From Clostridia bacterium (GTDB lineage: Bacteria; Bacillota; Clostridia; UMGS1840; HGM11507), in the NCBI GenBank assembly GCA_017414505.1, contig JAFQLQ010000036.1:1-37298 (forward strand): DNA of 37,298 nt. The letters run 5' to 3'. Below the pieces are notes generated by a model. That model was not told the origin of the DNA and ran no database searches. It saw only the letters and a list, made by a program, of their open reading frames with translations. Made by a program: the position numbers and the translations under genes. Positions within the stretch are counted from its first letter, which is position 1. Every line of letters begins with the position of its first letter. Below are positions 7,704 to 15,074 of the stretch, piece after piece.

Positions 7704-8858
7704 TTATAAAACGGTTTCCATATAATTTTTTCTGAAATTATTATAAAAATTCTTGTCGGGATTACCGTAAAGCTCACAACATCTGCAACACGCCCCGTAT
7801 ATCTGTGGCAAATCAGGCTTGATAAAATTAACATTTTCATCAATATTATCGGAAATAAGATTAATCAGTATATCATTCTCCGATACCAGACCGCCGGAAA
7901 TGACTATGTTTTTTCCACAATCGTATGTGTCCAGTGCAAATTTTAAACGTTCAGCAGTTTTTTTTGCAAAATTATTAAAAATTTCTATTGCTACCGCATC
8001 CTGCTCCTTATAAGCATTAAAAACCAAGGGGGCAAATGAGGCTATAAAGCTGTCTCCCGAAGAATAAATTTTATTTAAGTTATTCCATACCTCACCGCCA
8101 AGCTTTTCTTCCACCATAGCGGTTATAATGGTTTTTTTGCCAAATCCGTCACGTTCTGCAAGTGATGCTCTCAATGCTTCGCGTCCTATTCCGTAACCAC
8201 CGCCTATGTCGTCAAGTAAATACCCCCATGCACCCAGTCTTTTTAAATTTCCGTTTTCGTTTGCAAAAATTGCCAGCCCTGTACCGCAAATAACAGCAAT
8301 ACATTTATTAAGATTTGTAGCACTTGAAATTACATTGCGTATATCACTATCAAGAGTTATATTCAGCAAAGGATAATTTTTCTTAAAGCGGGCATTAAAT
8401 AATTCGTAATTGTTTCCGCTTAAATATCCCGAAATTCCGGCAAAAATTCCGTGGATATCCGAATGTATGGAAGTAAGCGCATCTATACCGGTTTTTAAAA
8501 CAGTAAATGCCTTTTCAAATCCGGAAACATTGGGATTTGAGCCATCCAGAGAAAGATGGTGCAGAATATTACCTTTATCCGTAAATAAAACAAATTCTGT
8601 CTTACTGGCACCTCCGTCTATACCTATTAAAATCTTCTCAGCTAAAGATGATGTGTTTCCGATAAGCTTATCAACAGAAGTAGAAAAAACTTCTGCCATA
8701 GCACATAAATTACCAATATCGGGTATGCTGTGTGCCGATTCCCACTTGGAAATAGCCTGACCGGAAAGAAATAATTTTTCAGCAAGTTCGTTTTGTGTAA
8801 GACCCATTTTAATTCTGCACTTTTTTATGTTTTGGGCAAGAATATCGGCTCTGAACAT
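7704..8858 (-). CDS. XRE-type HTH domain fused to a BadF/BadG-type N-acetyl sugar kinase
   Basis: Residues 8-65 are an XRE/Cro helix-turn-helix (MGLTQNELAEKLFLSGQAIS, then KWE). Residues 75-365 are an ASKHA-fold kinase of the BadF/BcrA and GlcNAc/MurNAc kinase family: the phosphate 1 motif DGGASKTEF at D81, phosphate 2 motif ICGTGLAIFA (190-199), GGGYGIGREA (219-228) and an adenosine motif VISGGLV (319-325). Such kinases phosphorylate GlcNAc or MurNAc; the adjacent murQ argues for MurNAc. The fused DNA-binding domain suggests an enzyme that also regulates its own operon and perhaps the divergent rhamnosidase gene, with an operator-like palindrome between them. A GGGAG site supports ATG 8858. 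The domain calls are firm; MurNAc as substrate and the regulatory role are inference. Confidence 0.85.
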   Translation of the reverse strand: MFRADILAQNIKKCRIKMGLTQNELAEKLFLSGQAISKWESAHSIPDIGNLCAMAEVFSTSVDKLIGNTSSLAEKILIGIDGGASKTEFVLFTDKGNILHHLSLDGSNPNVSGFEKAFTVLKTGIDALTSIHSDIHGIFAGISGYLSGNNYELFNARFKKNYPLLNITLDSDIRNVISSATNLNKCIAVICGTGLAIFANENGNLKRLGAWGYLLDDIGGGYGIGREALRASLAERDGFGKKTIITAMVEEKLGGEVWNNLNKIYSSGDSFIASFAPLVFNAYKEQDAVAIEIFNNFAKKTAERLKFALDTYDCGKNIVISGGLVSENDILINLISDNIDENVNFIKPDLPQIYGACCRCCELYGNPDKNFYNNFRKNYMETVL

Positions 8859-8903
8859 TATTAATCTCCCTTCGGATTGAGTTTTTTTTATTTTATCATA
8901 TTA

Positions 8904-8933
8904 ATTATATTCTGTCCATCAATTACAGGTTAA
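8904..8933 (-). promoter_or_regulatory. Candidate promoter of the HTH-kinase/murQ operon
   Basis: Reading on the minus strand: TTAACC (8933-8928), an 18-base spacer and TATAAT (8909-8904). The -10 is perfect and the -35 modest. The palindrome at 8945-8971 lies directly upstream. Confidence 0.45.
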
Positions 8934-8944
8934 ATATAAATAAA

Positions 8945-8971
8945 TTTGATTCAACTGCCGGTTGAATCAAA
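8945..8971. promoter_or_regulatory. Perfect palindrome in a divergent promoter region (operator candidate)
   Basis: An 11-bp perfect inverted repeat, TTTGATTCAAC (8945-8955) and GTTGAATCAAA (8961-8971), separated by 5 bases. It lies between the divergent promoters of the HTH-kinase/murQ operon and the rhamnosidase gene, 21 bases upstream of the latter's -35. There is no T-tract and it is far from any gene end, so an operator is likelier than a terminator. The natural candidate ligand is the HTH domain encoded next door. Confidence 0.6.
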
Positions 8972-8992
8972 AAACACATATATGCAATATAA

Positions 8993-9021
8993 TTGACAAA
9001 ATATCCTGTATATGGTATATT
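8993..9021 (+). promoter_or_regulatory. Sigma-A promoter of the rhamnosidase gene
   Basis: TTGACA (8993-8998), a 17-base spacer and TATATT (9016-9021) with an extended -10 TG at 9013-9014. An in-frame TTG at 8993 is part of the -35 box and so is not the translation start. Confidence 0.75.
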
Positions 9022-9055
9022 TTATTTAAAGATTTTAGCAAAAGAAGGGCTTTTG

Positions 9056-11227
9056 ATGTTAAATAATTCAAAATGGATAGGCGTGCCTGTTGACTTTGGT
9101 TCGGTTTGTCCTGTTTTTTATAAAAAATTCGATATTAAAAAAGGTGTTTTGGAAGCAAAGCTTCAGATAACGGCTGTGGGGTGTTACATAGCATATCTTA
9201 ACGAAGAACGCATAGGAAACTTTGTAATGGCGCCGGGTTGGACAAATTACAATAAACGTTTGCAGGTGCAGGAATACGATGTTAAGCATCTTTTAAAGCC
9301 TGAAAACGAACTGAAAGTGGAAGCAGGTCCCGGATGGCACCTTAGCCGACAGACAGTAAATATCAGTACATACTATAAAAATGCGGAGCTTTGTGTTATT
9401 TATGAGCTTAATATAAAATATGAAGACGGAACCGAAGAAACAATAGTTAGCGACAGTGATACTTTGGTGTCTCAGTCATCGGTTTTGTTCAGCGGACTTT
9501 ATGAAGGCGAAGTGTACGATTCAAGAAAATTTGAAAAGGTGGAATATCCTTCAAAAATTATTGATTATACCCATGAAACGCTGATAAAGCAGGAAGGCGA
9601 GACAGTTGTTGAAAAAGAAAGAATTCCGCCCGTTTCTGTTCACAGAACAAGAGGCGGATATATTCTTGATTTTGGTGAGAATATAACCGGCTATGTGGAA
9701 TTTGCGGTTAACGCTCCGTCAGGCCATATAATTGAGCTTGATCACGGCGAAATACTTGATAGTAACAATGAGCTTTATACCGAAAATTTAAGAACTGCGT
9801 GGCAGAAAATACAGGTTATCGCCAACGGAACTTCTTTTAAATATAAGCCGAAATTCACATTTCAGGGATTTCGTTATGTTAGAGTTATAAACTGGTGGGG
9901 CGAGCTTAATCCGGAAGATTTTACGGCTGTAGCAGTTTATTCGGATATTAAGAGAACCGGTTATTTTACCTGTTCAAACGATAAAATTAATAAATTGTTC
10001 GAGAATGTAATAAGAGGACAAAAAGGCAACTTTCTTGATGTTCCAACCGATTGTCCCCAACGTGATGAAAGACTTGGCTGGACAGGGGATACTCAGGTTT
10101 TCATAAAAACCGCAGCCTATAATTTTGATGTGGAAAAATTCTTTGATAAATGGCTTAACGACTTAGCCTCCGAGCAGTTTGAAGATGGCGGAGTTCCTGC
10201 AATAATACCAAACGTTTTCGGAACTGATTCTGCATCCTCTTCCGCCTGGGGCGATGCCGCTGTAATATGTCCGTGGCAGATTTATTTGTCTTACGGAAAC
10301 AAGGATATATTAAAGCGTCAGTATAACAGTATGTGCAAATGGGTAGATTACATAAAAAATCAGGGAGATAATCCGTATTTGTGGAACACCGGGCACCATT
10401 TCGGAGACTGGCTTGCTCTGGATGCCCCTTACGGAAGCTATCTTGGAGCAACGGATAAAGCGCTGATTGCAACGGCATTTTTTGCATATTCAACCTCACT
10501 TGTTGTAAAAGCAGGTAAAGTTTTAGGCTGCGATGTTTCTGAATATGAAAAATTATACAATCTGGTACGAAAGGAATTTCAGAACAACTTTGTTAAGGGT
10601 GATGAACTTACTTCCCACACTCAGACTGCATATGCGCTTGCTGTGTATTTTGAGCTTGTGGATGATATCAAGGCGTTTGGAGATAAGCTTAACACACTTG
10701 TGAAAGAAAACGGTAATAAGCTGAAAACCGGCTTTGTAGGAACACCTTATCTGCTTCACGCACTTACCAAAGCAGGCTTTTATAAAACTGCTTATTCGCT
10801 TCTTTTAAAGGAAGAATTTCCGTCGTGGCTTTATTCTGTTAATCAGGGTGCTACAACAATATGGGAGCATTGGGACGGTATAGACGAAAACGGAAAATTA
10901 TGGAGTCCGGATATGAATTCGTTTAATCATTATGCTTACGGCTGTGTGGCAGACTGGATGTATGAGGTTGTGGCAGGAATAAGAATTGACGAAAACAATC
11001 CGGCGTTTAACAATATTATTTTCCATCCCGTTCCGGATGAAAGACTGGATTTTGCAAACGGAAGTGTAGAAACTAAAAACGGCATAGTTAAGTCAGAATG
11101 GAAAAGGGAAGGAAATAATGTTAATTTCAGATTTACAGTTCCAAGCGGCAGTACTGCAACAGTAATTCTTGGTGAGGAAATACATAATGTGGGAAGCGGT
11201 GTGCACACATTTTCAAAAGCAATATAA
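9056..11227 (+). CDS. GH78 alpha-L-rhamnosidase
   Basis: A 723-residue inverting GH78 enzyme that releases alpha-L-rhamnose from pectic or flavonoid glycosides. The order is N-terminal beta-sandwich domains (GWTNYNKRLQVQEYDV), a concanavalin-like domain (ILDFGENITGYVEF), the (alpha/alpha)6 catalytic barrel and a short C-terminal beta domain (FHPVPDERLDF). The general acid is Glu338 in the DCPQRDERLGWTGD block, and the catalytic base is probably Glu604 in ATTIWEHWDG. No signal peptide is present, so it should be cytoplasmic. I chose ATG 9056 because AAGAAGGG (9042-9049) sits 6 bases upstream and the longer in-frame start lies inside the promoter. It is divergent from the HTH-kinase/murQ operon across a palindromic site. 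Confidence 0.93.
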   Translation: MLNNSKWIGVPVDFGSVCPVFYKKFDIKKGVLEAKLQITAVGCYIAYLNEERIGNFVMAPGWTNYNKRLQVQEYDVKHLLKPENELKVEAGPGWHLSRQTVNISTYYKNAELCVIYELNIKYEDGTEETIVSDSDTLVSQSSVLFSGLYEGEVYDSRKFEKVEYPSKIIDYTHETLIKQEGETVVEKERIPPVSVHRTRGGYILDFGENITGYVEFAVNAPSGHIIELDHGEILDSNNELYTENLRTAWQKIQVIANGTSFKYKPKFTFQGFRYVRVINWWGELNPEDFTAVAVYSDIKRTGYFTCSNDKINKLFENVIRGQKGNFLDVPTDCPQRDERLGWTGDTQVFIKTAAYNFDVEKFFDKWLNDLASEQFEDGGVPAIIPNVFGTDSASSSAWGDAAVICPWQIYLSYGNKDILKRQYNSMCKWVDYIKNQGDNPYLWNTGHHFGDWLALDAPYGSYLGATDKALIATAFFAYSTSLVVKAGKVLGCDVSEYEKLYNLVRKEFQNNFVKGDELTSHTQTAYALAVYFELVDDIKAFGDKLNTLVKENGNKLKTGFVGTPYLLHALTKAGFYKTAYSLLLKEEFPSWLYSVNQGATTIWEHWDGIDENGKLWSPDMNSFNHYAYGCVADWMYEVVAGIRIDENNPAFNNIIFHPVPDERLDFANGSVETKNGIVKSEWKREGNNVNFRFTVPSGSTATVILGEEIHNVGSGVHTFSKAI

Positions 11228-11244
11228 TTAATTTACAATATCTG

Positions 11245-11273
11245 AAATATTAATAAAAGTTCAAACATAAATT
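11245..11273 (+). promoter_or_regulatory. Possible sigma-E-type promoter for sigK
   Basis: AAATATT (11245-11251), a 14-base spacer and CATAAATT (11266-11273) resemble the mother-cell sigma-E consensus (KMATATT and CATACAHT), with one mismatch in each. In Bacillus, sigK is transcribed by sigma-E RNA polymerase, so the match is biologically sensible. The start would fall close to the Shine-Dalgarno site, giving an unusually short leader. Confidence 0.3.
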
Positions 11274-11305
11274 GACTTAGGAGGTTTTTTTATGTTTGAA
11301 CTTTT
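11255..11305. repeat. Perfect 17-bp inverted repeat enclosing the sigK ribosome site
   Basis: Arm 11255-11271 (core AAAAGTTCAAACATA) is perfectly complementary to 11289-11305. The 17-base loop contains TAGGAGG (11278-11284), and the 3' arm contains the ATG of sigK (11292-11294) and its first codons. As RNA it would pair the start codon; as DNA it could be an operator. A T-run (11302-11306) means it could also end transcription of the rhamnosidase gene. Confidence 0.65.
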
Positions 11306-11981
11306 TAGTTTGCTGTTTAAAAACGTAATGCTGCTTTTAGGCTATTTATCCAACAATAATTCCTTTCCCAAGCCTCTTTCCAAAAAGGAAGAAACAGAGC
11401 TTTTAAAAAGGATGAAAGAGGGGGATGAAAAAGCGAGAGAAAAGCTTATAGAAAGAAATTTAAGGCTTGTGGCATACGTTGCAAAAAAATACTATCAGTC
11501 AGGAAAAGAGCAGGATGACCTTATCTCAATAGGAACAATCGGGCTTATAAAAGCTATTAACAGCTTTAATCCGGATAAAGGGATACACCTTGCCACATAT
11601 GCCGCAAGATGTGTGGAAAACGAAATTCTTATGGTTATACGTTCGGAAAAAAAGCTTGTTAATGAGGTTTCTTTAAGTGAGCCCATAGGCTTTGACAGCG
11701 AGGGCAACGAGATGAGCCTGATGGATATTTTAACCAATGATGAGGAAGCTGTTTTTAACGAGGTGGATTTAAAATTAAAAACAAAAACTCTCTATAAAGC
11801 AATAGGGGAGGTTTTAACCGACAGAGAAAAAATGATAATAGAACTAAGATATGCACTTTTATCGGGGAAACCAAAGCCACAGCGAGAAATTGCAAAAATG
11901 CTTGGAATAAGCCGTTCCTACGTTTCAAGAATAGAGAAAAAAGCCATTGATAAGCTTGCGGATTATTTCAGAAACAAATAA
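11292..11981 (+). CDS. sigK: RNA polymerase sporulation sigma factor sigma-K
   Basis: This 229-residue sigma-70 family factor directs late mother-cell transcription during sporulation. The N-terminus (hydrophobic stretch, then LLLGYLSNNNSFPKPLS) matches sigma-K and its pro-sequence rather than sigma-E. Region 2 is seen in NLRLVAYVAKKYY, DDLISIGTIGLIKAI and YAARCVENEIL, and region 4 in REIAKMLGISRSYVSRIEKKA. The gene is intact, with no skin-type insertion. TAGGAGG at 11278-11284 sets ATG 11292, but the start lies in a perfect inverted repeat. It is followed by a terminator and sits between a rhamnosidase and an isomerase-type gene, so its neighbours tell little. Identification is strong. Confidence 0.93.
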   Translation: MFELFSLLFKNVMLLLGYLSNNNSFPKPLSKKEETELLKRMKEGDEKAREKLIERNLRLVAYVAKKYYQSGKEQDDLISIGTIGLIKAINSFNPDKGIHLATYAARCVENEILMVIRSEKKLVNEVSLSEPIGFDSEGNEMSLMDILTNDEEAVFNEVDLKLKTKTLYKAIGEVLTDREKMIIELRYALLSGKPKPQREIAKMLGISRSYVSRIEKKAIDKLADYFRNK

Positions 11982-11986
11982 AAAAT

Positions 11987-12021
11987 AATCCTGCCCGGTT
12001 TGAAGGGCAGGATTGATTTTT
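11987..12021. terminator. Bidirectional intrinsic terminator
   Basis: Stem AATCCTGCCC (11987-11996) with GGGCAGGATT (12005-12014) and an 8-base loop, followed by GATTTTTTG on the plus strand and a T-rich run on the minus strand. It separates the convergent sigK and isomerase genes. Confidence 0.88.
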
Positions 12022-12024
12022 TGT

Positions 12025-12795
12025 TTAATCCAAAGTTTTAAGATATTCCATACAGCGCGCAACTTCTTCAGGTCCTGTGGGGTTAAGTCCCTCAGATTCT
12101 ACAATTATAAGCACATTGTTTTTATTTGCCCAGCTTATAATGTCGGAAACGGGAACACTTCCCATACCTACGGAAAACTCTTCAACACCTTTGTAAGAAT
12201 GTCCGTAAATGCGGTTTTCAGGAGGACAGATATTTCCGTCTTTTAAATGAATAACTTTGATTCTTTCTTTGTATTTTTCCAGATATGAAACCACATCTAT
12301 ACCTGCGTTATAAAGCCAGAAAACATCAATTTCAAACTCAATGGAGGTTCTTTTTATTAATTCATCCTGAAAAATTATTCCGTCGGGAGTTGGCAGAAAT
12401 TCATCAGAATGGTTGTGATATCCAAGTCTTAAACCGTTTTTCTTAAGAATTTCGTCAGCTTCATTTAAGGTGTTTATTACATCGTTAAATTTATCCAAAT
12501 CAGACCAGTCTGCTGCGGGAACAATCAGATTGTCGCATCCAATGGCTTTGTGGTAGGTTAGTGTTTCTTCTATTTTATCAGATTTTATCTGATCAAGCCC
12601 TATATGGCTTCCGGTTACGGTAAGCTTGTATTCCTTGAGCCAGGATTTTATTTCTTCGGGCGAATGACCGAAAAATCCTGCAAATTCTATGTATTTATAG
12701 CCCATATCGGCAACAGCCTTAAGTGCTTCTTTTAAATGTTCGGCTGTAATATCGTGCAGCGAGTACATCTGAATGCCATATTCCGTTTTGTTCAT
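12025..12795 (-). CDS. Sugar phosphate isomerase/epimerase family protein
   Basis: A 256-residue xylose isomerase-like TIM barrel. Family positions are visible: GYHNHSDEF (conserved His pair), FEIDVFWLYNAG (metal-binding Asp region), IKVIHLKDG (His) and IIVESEG (metal Glu). The YHNH/DVFW combination is common in members that work beside Gfo/Idh/MocA oxidoreductases on keto-sugars or inositols, but the substrate is not determinable here. AGAGG about 11 bases upstream supports ATG 12795, and a TTGCAT-17-TAAAAT promoter is plausible further upstream on the minus strand. It is monocistronic and shares a terminator with sigK. Confidence 0.82.
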   Translation of the reverse strand: MNKTEYGIQMYSLHDITAEHLKEALKAVADMGYKYIEFAGFFGHSPEEIKSWLKEYKLTVTGSHIGLDQIKSDKIEETLTYHKAIGCDNLIVPAADWSDLDKFNDVINTLNEADEILKKNGLRLGYHNHSDEFLPTPDGIIFQDELIKRTSIEFEIDVFWLYNAGIDVVSYLEKYKERIKVIHLKDGNICPPENRIYGHSYKGVEEFSVGMGSVPVSDIISWANKNNVLIIVESEGLNPTGPEEVARCMEYLKTLD

Positions 12796-12938
12796 AATAT
12801 AACCTCTTTTCTTAATGTTCTTGTTTGATTTTATATCATTTTGAACATAAATGCAATACTTTTTTTATATTTGACAGATTGATTTTAAAATTTACATTTT
12901 ATTAAAAAAATATTCATACCGTAATAATATATGTAGAT

Positions 12939-12944
12939 TATAAT
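12939..12944 (+). promoter_or_regulatory. -10 box in front of the candidate small RNA
   Basis: A perfect TATAAT whose predicted start (about 12950) coincides with the first base of the first stem of the candidate RNA. No good -35 is seen 16-18 bases upstream (ATACCG), so an activator or another sigma factor may be needed. Confidence 0.4.
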
Positions 12945-12949
12945 TACGG

Positions 12950-13116
12950 ATGTAAAGTTCAGGTTAGCTTTACATACACACCAATATAACCTGAAGAAAT
13001 GTTTTTTTATTTCTTTTCCCCTTTTTTATCAGTCGGATAACCCCTCCGACTGCATACAATTAAATCCCACAAAAGATGGAAGAAACCGAATAACCCCCGG
13101 TTTCTTCTATCTTTTT
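12950..13116 (+). ncRNA. Candidate structured small RNA with C-rich loops
   Basis: Four elements follow one another. (1) ATGTAAAG (12950-12957) pairs with CTTTACAT (12968-12975), and its loop TTCAGGTTA (12958-12966) is perfectly complementary to TAACCTGAA (12987-12995), the geometry of an H-type pseudoknot. (2) GAAAT/ATTTC closes a U-rich loop, followed by an unpaired CCCC at 13018-13021. (3) CAGTCGGA/TCCGACTG (13030-13052) has a TAACCCC loop. (4) A 15-bp stem (13074-13088 with 13098-13112), again presenting ATAACCCC, ends in T5 like an intrinsic terminator. hprK has its own promoter downstream, so this is not simply its leader. C-rich loops recall Firmicutes sRNAs that pair with Shine-Dalgarno sequences. 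No family was recognised. Confidence 0.55.
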
Positions 13117-13137
13117 GTTAAAAAATAAAAATTTTAG

Positions 13138-13166
13138 TTGCTTAATTTGCTGTTTGTTGATATAAT
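13138..13166 (+). promoter_or_regulatory. Sigma-A promoter of the hprK operon
   Basis: TTGCTT (13138-13143), a 17-base spacer and TATAAT (13161-13166) with an extended -10 TG at 13158-13159. It is located after the terminator of the candidate small RNA and 39 bases before the hprK ATG. Confidence 0.75.
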
Positions 13167-13205
13167 AAACTTATGAATAATATATAATGAAAGGATTTTT
13201 TAAAA

Positions 13206-14174
13206 ATGCTTGAAAATGCTTCTTATTATGTAACCCTTGAACAGCTTATAAAAGAATTTAATCTGGAGGTTGTGTATGCAAAAAAACCTCTTAAAGAATA
13301 TAAAGTTACTTCTGCGGAGCTTAACCGTCCCGGACTTCCGCTTGCAGGCTTTTTTGATTATTTTGATGACGACCGTATTCAGATTCTCGGTAATGCAGAA
13401 TACACTTTTTTATCCAATCTATCTTCTGAAGAAAGATATAATAAATTAAACGAAATATTCAAAAAGAAAATTCCGGCTGTTATATTTGCAAGAGATATTG
13501 AATGTTTTCCGGAACTGATTGAAGCAGCTAAATCCAACGATGTTCCCGTTCTTACAACTCCTATGTCTACTTCACGTTTTATTGCCGCAGTTGTTGCTTA
13601 TCTTCAGATTCAGCTTGCACCGAGAATAACACGTCATGGTGTGCTTGTTGAGGTTTACGGCGAAGGTGTTCTTATGCTTGGCGAAAGCGGAGTTGGTAAA
13701 AGTGAAACAGCAATTGAGCTGGTAAAAAGAGGTCACCGTCTTGTTGCGGACGATGCGGTGGAAATTAAAAGGGTATCCGATAAAACTCTTGTTGGAACAT
13801 CACCGGAAATTATCAGGCATTTTATTGAGCTTCGCGGCATAGGAATTATTGACGTAAGAAGAATTTTTGGTATGGGTGCTATTAAAGCAACTGAAAAAAT
13901 TGACCTTGTTATAAATTTAGAACCCTGGCAGGAAAAGAAAAGCTACGACCGTCTTGGTCTTGTTACGGAATATATGGATATTCTTGATTTAAAAGTTCCG
14001 TCGCTTACAATTCCCGTAAAACCGGGACGTAACCTTGCAATTGTTGTAGAGGTTGCGGCTATGAACAACCGTCAGAAAAAGATGGGTTATAATCCTGCTC
14101 AGGAACTTAACGACAGACTTATGAAAAAAATGGAAGAAGAACAGAATTTAATGGGAGAAACCGGTAATGTATAA
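13206..14174 (+). CDS. hprK: HPr kinase/phosphorylase
   Basis: This 322-residue cytoplasmic enzyme phosphorylates and dephosphorylates HPr on its regulatory Ser, the signal for CcpA-dependent carbon catabolite repression in Firmicutes. It has the N-terminal MurF-like domain (1-130) and the kinase domain with a P-loop GESGVGKSE (about residues 159-167), RLVADDAVEI, and the HprK signature LRGIGIIDV, followed by the C-terminal PVKPGRNLA block. The length is normal. It heads the hprK-murB-rapZ-whiA-dnaE run; its last 8 bases overlap the start of murB. AAAGGA about 12 bases upstream supports ATG 13206. The abundance of glycosidases around it fits a bacterium relying on carbon catabolite control. 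Confidence 0.96.
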   Translation: MLENASYYVTLEQLIKEFNLEVVYAKKPLKEYKVTSAELNRPGLPLAGFFDYFDDDRIQILGNAEYTFLSNLSSEERYNKLNEIFKKKIPAVIFARDIECFPELIEAAKSNDVPVLTTPMSTSRFIAAVVAYLQIQLAPRITRHGVLVEVYGEGVLMLGESGVGKSETAIELVKRGHRLVADDAVEIKRVSDKTLVGTSPEIIRHFIELRGIGIIDVRRIFGMGAIKATEKIDLVINLEPWQEKKSYDRLGLVTEYMDILDLKVPSLTIPVKPGRNLAIVVEVAAMNNRQKKMGYNPAQELNDRLMKKMEEEQNLMGETGNV

Positions 14175-15063
14175 TAAGCTTCTTGAAGTTGTTTCCGAAG
14201 ATAAAATATTTATAAATGAACCAATGAAAAAGCATACCTCGTTTAAAATAGGAGGTAATGCAGATTATCTTATTTTAGCTAAGAATGCAACAGAAATAAT
14301 CAATGTTATTTCTCTTTGCAAAAAAGAAAAAATTCCCTTCTTTATTATGGGCAACGGCTCCAATCTTCTTGTCAGCGACAGGGGAATTTCGGGTGTTGTT
14401 ATAAAAACTGCAGGAGCACTTAACAGCATAACTGTAAACGGTGACGAAATAATAGTTGAAAGCGGTGTTATGCTTAAAAAAATTGCAAATACTGCTCTGG
14501 AGCATTCTCTTACCGGTTTTGAAGAGCTTTCCGGCATTCCCGGCACTGTTGGCGGAGCTGTGTATATGAATGCAGGAGCATATGGCAGGGAATTTAAGGA
14601 TATTGTTGTTTCGGTTAAATATATTGATGAAAACGGCAATATATGTGAAAAGAAAAATTCTGAGCTTGATTTTTATCACCGTCACAGCGTGTTTACAGAT
14701 ACCAAATGTGTTATTCTGGAAACTGTTCTTAAGCTTGAAAAAGGAAATAAAGATGAAATTTCCGATAAAATGAAGGAAATTACCAAAAAGAGAAAGGATA
14801 AACAGCCTCTGGAATATCCCAGTGCAGGAAGCACTTTTAAGCGTCCGGTCGGATGTTTTGCAGCAGCACTTATCGAAGAAGCCGGTCTTAAAGGCAGAGC
14901 AGTGGGGGATGCAGAGGTTTCCGTAAAGCATAGCGGATTTGTAATAAATAAAGGAAACGCAGCTGCAGCGGATGTGCTTGAGCTTATAGATATAATAAAA
15001 GATACAGTAAAGAAAAAATTCAATGTTGAGCTGGAGCTTGAGGTTCAGATTGTAGGAAGATAA
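14167..15063 (+). CDS. murB: UDP-N-acetylenolpyruvoylglucosamine reductase
   Basis: MurB is the FAD- and NADPH-dependent enzyme that reduces UDP-GlcNAc-enolpyruvate to UDP-MurNAc, the second committed step of peptidoglycan synthesis. The 298-residue protein shows the FAD-binding blocks FFIMGNGSNLLVSD and LSGIPGTVGGAVYMNAGAYG, the catalytic-Ser region YPSAGSTFKRP, and the C-terminal Glu-containing segment near LELEVQIVG. The length is that of the short (type II) Firmicutes form. ATG 14167 overlaps hprK by 8 bases, implying translational coupling. Confidence 0.96.
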   Translation: MYNKLLEVVSEDKIFINEPMKKHTSFKIGGNADYLILAKNATEIINVISLCKKEKIPFFIMGNGSNLLVSDRGISGVVIKTAGALNSITVNGDEIIVESGVMLKKIANTALEHSLTGFEELSGIPGTVGGAVYMNAGAYGREFKDIVVSVKYIDENGNICEKKNSELDFYHRHSVFTDTKCVILETVLKLEKGNKDEISDKMKEITKKRKDKQPLEYPSAGSTFKRPVGCFAAALIEEAGLKGRAVGDAEVSVKHSGFVINKGNAAAADVLELIDIIKDTVKKKFNVELELEVQIVGR

Positions 15064-15074
15064 AAGGAGAAAAA

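Larger units (their letters stand above)
12796..13205. other. 410-base intergenic region
   Basis: This gap between divergent genes contains the upstream promoter of the isomerase gene (minus strand, about 12810-12860), a candidate small structured RNA (12950-13116, listed separately) and the hprK promoter (13138-13166). No convincing ORF is present. The stretch 12870-12935 is very AT-rich and contains an isolated TTGACA (12871) without a good -10 partner, plus CATACCGTA at 12916-12924, which fits the sigma-K -10 pattern CATANNNTA but lacks a well-placed -35. Confidence 0.7.

Noticed and set aside
14275..14931. Minus-strand ORF of 218 codons
   Set aside because: It is antisense to murB, whose motifs are unambiguous; the ORF resembles no family.
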